Below are positions 59,043 through 64,000 of a stretch of DNA of 64,000 nt, piece after piece (position 1 is the stretch's first letter; each line of letters begins with the position of its first letter). Where the stretch lies: the NCBI GenBank assembly GCA_954871525.1, contig OX940870.1, forward strand, positions 31,176,555-31,240,554. Direction: 5' to 3'. The notes beneath the pieces are model-generated. The model ran no database searches and had not been told where the DNA came from. It worked only from the letters and a program-made list of their open reading frames with translations. The DNA comes from Parietaria judaica. Taxonomy: Eukaryota > Streptophyta > Magnoliopsida > Rosales > Urticaceae. A program made the translations under genes and the position numbers.

Positions 59043-59834
59043 TTATTAGCAAGAAAAACATATGTATGTTGTGTAAAGCATAAAAATCAAATTTCAGTCA
59101 ATGCCTGAATTTCAACCAATATGGATAATTATATATATTTATATGCGCTTGGAAATTTCGATGCGAGATAATTTAATTGAGATAATCCTACTTGTAACTG
59201 AGAAAATTTTTACTAAGTTTCTATATATTTCGATGCGAGATATTTTAATTGAGATATAATAGTCTTATTGGCCTATTAATTTGCTCGGTAACATTATTCT
59301 AAGGCATCTTAGAACTATTAATTCGCACACTAATACTGATTTCGCGCATTCACTCAAAGTTCTCCCAAGACTAATCCCCAAAATGTAGGGAAAAAACTCA
59401 TCTGTTTTTTTTTTTTTTCAAAATTCCGGATACGGATATATCCGGGACCCGAAAAAAAAAATCTCAGATATATCCGGATCCGGTTTTTTTTTTAAATTGT
59501 TATTTATTGTTTAGTCCCTAGTTTCGTTTAGTTGTTCAAATCTAACCTTTTGATACTTAAGTTTGGTTTTGAAAAAAAATAAATTTTAAAATTTTTGAAA
59601 TATTTTAAGTGTTTTAAATATTTAAAAAATAATTATGAAATAGATAAAACATACAACAACAAAAGAAAGTAAATATGCATTTTTTATTCAACAAACTCGA
59701 AGGTCGGATACGGGAAAGTACAACTGCAACCACATATCGAACGGAAAACGAAGTTACAAATACAAAGTAAAATAAGAAAACGAACAATTGAAAACGAATT
59801 ACATTTGAATCTGTGAAAAGTAATTCGCCATTTC
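59043..59834. other. Intergenic region downstream of OSC2
   Basis: Holds a GC-palindrome block at 59430-59483 (CCGGATACGGATATATCCGG and ATATCCGGATCCGG), then AT-rich DNA leading into the hAT pseudogene. No gene is supported. Confidence 0.5.
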
Positions 59835-62800
59835 TCAGTCGAACATATCGTTTTCTTGTTTTCGCTTGTTGGCCATAATCCAATCTCTCGAAAGCATGAG
59901 GATCTCGACCATCAATGATTTTGTAGACTTGCGGCGAGGCTCTAACATCCTTCCGGCCATTGAGAATGCCGCCTCCGATGATACCGTTGAGATCGGGATT
60001 GTGAGAATGTCAAGAGTCAACAAGGATAAAATCGGATACTCCGATCGATTGGCGTGCCACCATTGAAGAATGTCGAGGCCTTCGTTAGGGCACGGTGTCG
60101 GAGGAAGGTTGCAGAATCGGGCGTACTCGTCGATGGTGTTGCGCCGTTGTTGTCGACCAAGAACTCGAGATCCCGAAGCGCCACTTCCTTGTGAACCCGG
60201 TGAAGAAGTCGACGTATTGCAGCGCCCAATAGCCGTAATATTGTAGAATAAACGGTGATTGTACACGTATGGTGATTGTGAACCACCGGCCCCGCGTCCA
60301 CCCTACATTGAACCAAAAATATTAACGTTTAGAGTAATGTTAGGAAATTAAAATAATTAATCTTAAGAAATAAAGTCAAAAAAATTACCTGAGTTTGTTG
60401 TTGTTGTTGATTCGTTTCCTCCAGCTGATCTTCGAAGTCGTTATATTTTTTCTCGTACTCTTGGTAAAGAGCCTTCATCTTCTGATCCGCATCGAAGTAA
60501 TTGAACGTCATATAGGGTTCCCCGTTGAGGTCTTGTATGGCATTTAAGACCTCCTGCAGCTTGGAAAGCTTAATGTCCGATCCACGATTACAGCGAGGCA
60601 GTATAAAAATGGGAGGTTGTCACGACTCCAATAACTCTTAGACTTTGCAATCATCGGGGTTAGTACATCGGTAAATAAAGTATTACGTTTTGCGGTTTCA
60701 AAATGACAAAGTATATCGAAAATAGCGGGCAAAGCTTTCAGAGACCTGGGTGAGTAAACAGGAGATAAATCAATAGTAATTAGATTAAAAAGGTGTAGAA
60801 AAGCCTGAATTGGATAGCGATTAGCCAACCGTCCGGACTGATGTCTTCGCAGTTTTCGTGCTCCGGGGTGTTGATCCAGTTTGTAAGAAGCTCCTTGTAT
60901 GGTAGGACAACATCCAACATCATGTATGTCGAGTTCCAGCGGATCGGCATATCCAATTAAAACGTTCTTACCTGGTAACCGTGAGCCCTGCAATAATCTT
61001 CCCAAGAAACTGTACGCATAGTAGATGATCGTATATACAAAATCGTGTTCCTAATTTTGGCGATACTATCGAAAATAACTTTTATACCGAATTGAACTAT
61101 CAAGTTTATAATATGAAATGCACACCTTTGATGAAAACAATCGTCCCTAAAATTGGTCAAACTCTCCTTTATTATTTCTACGGCATTGGTGTAGACACTT
61201 ACGTTATTTAACGTAGTGGAAACTACTCTATCCTTAAAGTTCCAATCTGACAAAACTTCTAGTATACCCTCGGCTAGGTTTATTGATGTGTGTCTAACCC
61301 TTATCGTCCTAAAACCTATGATACGCTTTTACATTTTCTAATTATCGTTGATAAATGAGTTACGACCATAATATAATCATCATTAGCATGGCATTTCCAA
61401 AAATCCGACGTTAAAGACACTTTGTAAGAAGATTGTTGGAACATTTCTTGTAAAGCGGCCGTTTGCTGGTTATAAAATTTGAGAATTGTCTCGTGGGTTA
61501 TATAATACGAGATTTCCCTATAGTTTATCGGCGCCACCTTCATCATCATTTTGTACGTTAAAACCTTCTCCCTCGGGCGCCGATATAGGCAAACCATCGT
61601 GTAGAACCCACTGAGCAATATACATTCTATATATATATCATCGGGTAAGTGACTTACCTCCTCCGCCCGCTTTTTCTTCAAGCAAGTCTTGGCGTGGTTT
61701 TCTGGGCGGCTGTTGCCGTCGTTCTTCGGATGGGCCCTAAATTCCTCATTGCAGTGTCGGCAAATCCCTCACCTATCTTCCTTGCCGGTTTCCCAGTTAT
61801 ATATGTAGTCGGGTATGAAATCGTTCTACCAAACCGCTCCCGTTAATTCCTTTCGCTTCCTCGCAGGCGGATAGGGGGCCGACCGCGCTCACCCGGAACT
61901 AAGGGTTGTTGGGCACGTCCACGTTCACGTCTAGCTGGCGGCGGCGTTGGTAGAACTTCATCAACTTCCTCATCCTCGCCTTGGCCTTGAACGTAGTTCG
62001 GGTCCTCCGTATCATCATCATACTCGGCATCGGGGTCGTTGGATTGGTTCCTCGACCTCGTTTCCTAAAAAAACAAAGGAATATTACAAGAGGTTAATAT
62101 TAGTTTATAAAATTACAATTATTAAAATTTTAATACGAATGATATTAATTTAATTAAATGTCATATAGTTAAATAAAAAAGTGAACAAAATTAAAAATAA
62201 TATTTTTTAAGTGTGGAAATAATTATCAAGCTCTTTTGGACGGATCTCCCCGAAGTTCCACGGCCAGATCGACTGGAAAGGATTCTGTGATCTCGCTTTA
62301 AGCCCAAGCTTTTCTAGACAGAACTCCCAGAGGTTCCCAGGCTAGTTTGGAGGAAATTGCAAAACAACCTTATTTAAAAATCAATCTTTCTAAGACACTA
62401 TAATCCTTAAAAACTTTATAATTATCACCACACATAAAAAATACTATTTTTAGTTTTTAACTTATTTAATTAACTATTTAAAATTTAACTAAACTAATAT
62501 AATATTTTTGAACTTATTAGTTATTAATTATTAAGTAACTTATTATTTATAATTTATTAATTATTAAGTAACTTATTATTAGTTATTAATTATTAAGTAA
62601 CTTTTTAATTATTATTTATTAAGTATTAATTATTAGTTAATAGTTATTAATTATTAAGTATTAACTTTTTAAATTTTATTAATTATTATTAAATAAATTA
62701 TTATTAGTTATTAATTATTAAGGGACTTATTAATTATTAGTTAAATAATTATTAATTTTTAATATTAAGTATTAGTTAATAGTTATTAGTTATTAAATTT

Positions 62801-63690
62801 TTTATTTGACTTATTCATTTATTTATTATCTATATGACTATTATTGACTAATGACTACTTATTAAATATTAAGTAAGTAAGTATTTTATATATTATTTAA
62901 TTAATTAACTACGTACCTCGAGGGAAACATATTGTTGTTGACGATGTTGTTCGACTTGGTATTGTTGCTCGTGTTGTGCATGGTATTGTTGATCGTTGCT
63001 AAGACTTTGCCATTCCAGAATATTTGAACCTTGATAATTGAGTAAGTTAGTAAAACCACCTTGAACTTGAAAATGAAAACGTAAGCAATGACTTAAGCTA
63101 CCAAGTTGTTATATTTTGTCAATTAAATAATAATACTTGCCTAGCAAGATTTTCTACCGAGCTGTTTTTAAAACTTGATCCTCAAGTTTGAGGATATAAT
63201 AGTAATTGTATACCATGTTTACTACCTATATAAAAGGAGTGTAATATCATGTAATCTTCACAATCTCACTTGTAATATTTCCTCCTCATTCAATTTAAGA
63301 GAATCTTTCTCTCTCTTCTTTTCTTATTCCACCGATATCAAGCCTATCACATTAAACACTTACACATACTCTGTTATATTGTATTCAAAAAGAGAGTGAG
63401 TGGTTGGTGGCATAAGTTCCAAATTATTTTGGAACTAACAGAAAAATTAGTAATTGTTGGTTCAGCCCTATGCCACCGGTACCATATTGATATTGACCAT
63501 AAACCGGTAATGGTTGGCTAGAAGAACCGGGAACATTGTGTTGATTCATAACTCCGACATTATAATTATGTTGACTAAAAGTCGTCATGCTATTAATCGA
63601 CTGCGGCGACAGAATAGTGGATCGTCCTTTTCTTCGGACATCAGGACGTCTTCGAGAACGGTTGTTGCCACTCGATATATTAACGACAAA
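59835..63690 (-). pseudogene. hAT-family transposase pseudogene (BED finger, core, dimerisation domain)
   Basis: Read on the minus strand: an N-terminal exon near 63440-63680, rich in Gln/Asn/Ser; a Gln-rich exon near 62915-63060; an acidic segment and BED finger (CRHC...NHAKTC) near 61690-62066; the hAT core (KVSLTSDFWKCHANDDYIMV at about 61400-61480; CAFHIINLIVQFG, IRNTILYIRSS; DMPIRWNSTYMML near 60930-60965); and the C-terminal dimerisation domain (PISTVSSEAAFSMAGRMLEPRR) in an intact exon at 59835-60266. The frame is broken by a stop before the BED finger, a frameshift near 61860, another near 61580 and one near 60570, so no full-length protein is made. Element ends were not identified and the right part may leave the window. 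AT-repeat expansions fill 62455-62890. Confidence 0.85.
62500..62880. repeat. TTATTAATTATTAAG low-complexity repeat
   Basis: Many imperfect tandem copies of a TTATTAATTATTAAGTAAC-like unit of about 15-45 bp fill this stretch, apparently an intron of the hAT gene. Confidence 0.8.
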
Positions 63691-63980
63691 TTAAACTAAT
63701 AATAACGATTAAATAAACTAAATTAATAATAACAACAACTAAATTACTAATAATAACAACTAAAATAAACTAAAACACTAATAATAACAATTAAATAAAC
63801 TAAATTAATAACAACTAAAATACCTAAAAAATATATTAAACTAAAAATAGAGAGTATTTATATAATTATAAAGTAGCTAAATTGTAGCTTAAATTCGGAT
63901 CTTTGAGAGGTTGAGAGAGTTTGAGAGAGTTGGAGATGAAGAGAAGAGGATGTGTGAAAAAAATGAGAGTGGAATGGTGT

Positions 63981-63990
63981 ATTTATAGGG
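63981..63990 (-). promoter_or_regulatory. Putative TATA box of the hAT gene
   Basis: The minus strand reads CCCTATAAATAC, followed downstream by a CT-rich leader (63890-63970, CTCTCAAACTCTCTC type) typical of plant 5' leaders. It lies about 300 bp before the first recognisable coding block. Confidence 0.5.
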
Positions 63991-64000
63991 GAAAATGTGT

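Noticed and set aside
1..64000. CRISPR arrays, operons, riboswitches and tRNA genes
   Set aside because: No spacer-repeat pattern and no complete tRNA cloverleaf with both boxes was seen; the genome is plainly eukaryotic. tRNA-like boxes occur only in the two SINEs.

Overview
This is nuclear DNA from a flowering plant, most likely a eudicot. It is AT-rich and intron-bearing, with GT-AG splice sites and sparse genes among Copia, hAT, Mutator-like, Harbinger-like, fold-back and SINE elements. I could not place it below eudicot with confidence. Everything below was read by eye from the sequence; no similarity search was run.

Three host genes are convincing. A three-exon leucine-rich-repeat receptor-like kinase of the pollen-receptor-kinase type lies at 17484-20801 (679 aa). 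Two tandem oxidosqualene cyclases (OSC) lie at 33797-40326 (758 aa, OSC1) and 52494-59042 (756 aa, OSC2). All three splice in frame from ATG to stop. The two OSC genes have 13 exons each, and their first 12 exons match in length. They differ at the product-determining MWCYCR motif: OSC1 has MFCYCR and OSC2 has INCYCR. These genes would make the committed triterpene (or sterol-like) scaffolds from 2,3-oxidosqualene. No P450, acyltransferase or glycosyltransferase partner is visible, so only a duplicated cyclase pair is supported, not a full pathway cluster.

Layout. 1-2400: left-edge Copia element on the minus strand (gag, primer site, LTR). 2598-2882: fold-back MITE. 3335-6710: two adjacent tandem arrays (about 264 bp x3, about 675 bp x4). 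8438-9139: probable solo LTR. 9784-11588: hAT relic with a BED-finger exon. 14264-15118: 429-bp tandem duplication. 17484-20801: receptor kinase. 22725-24830: minisatellite-like region split by a Harbinger-like MITE. 28385-29453: hAT element. 29680-30390: LTR-like block. 30616-30845: SINE. 33418-40326: OSC1, with a Mutator-like element in intron 1. 43258-45247: small LTR element. 45404-49369: very young Copia element coding only for Gag plus a protease-like segment. 49778-50226: Mutator-like hairpin. 51690-51894: second SINE of the same family. 52442-59042: OSC2, with three transposon insertions in its introns. 59400-64000: hAT transposase pseudogene running to the right edge.

The most interesting points are the Asn in the OSC2 product-specificity motif, a hAT MITE that landed on the OSC2 intron-4 splice donor and duplicated it, a Mutator-like element carrying a unit of the 675-bp array, and the nearly intact Gag-only Copia element between the two cyclases.
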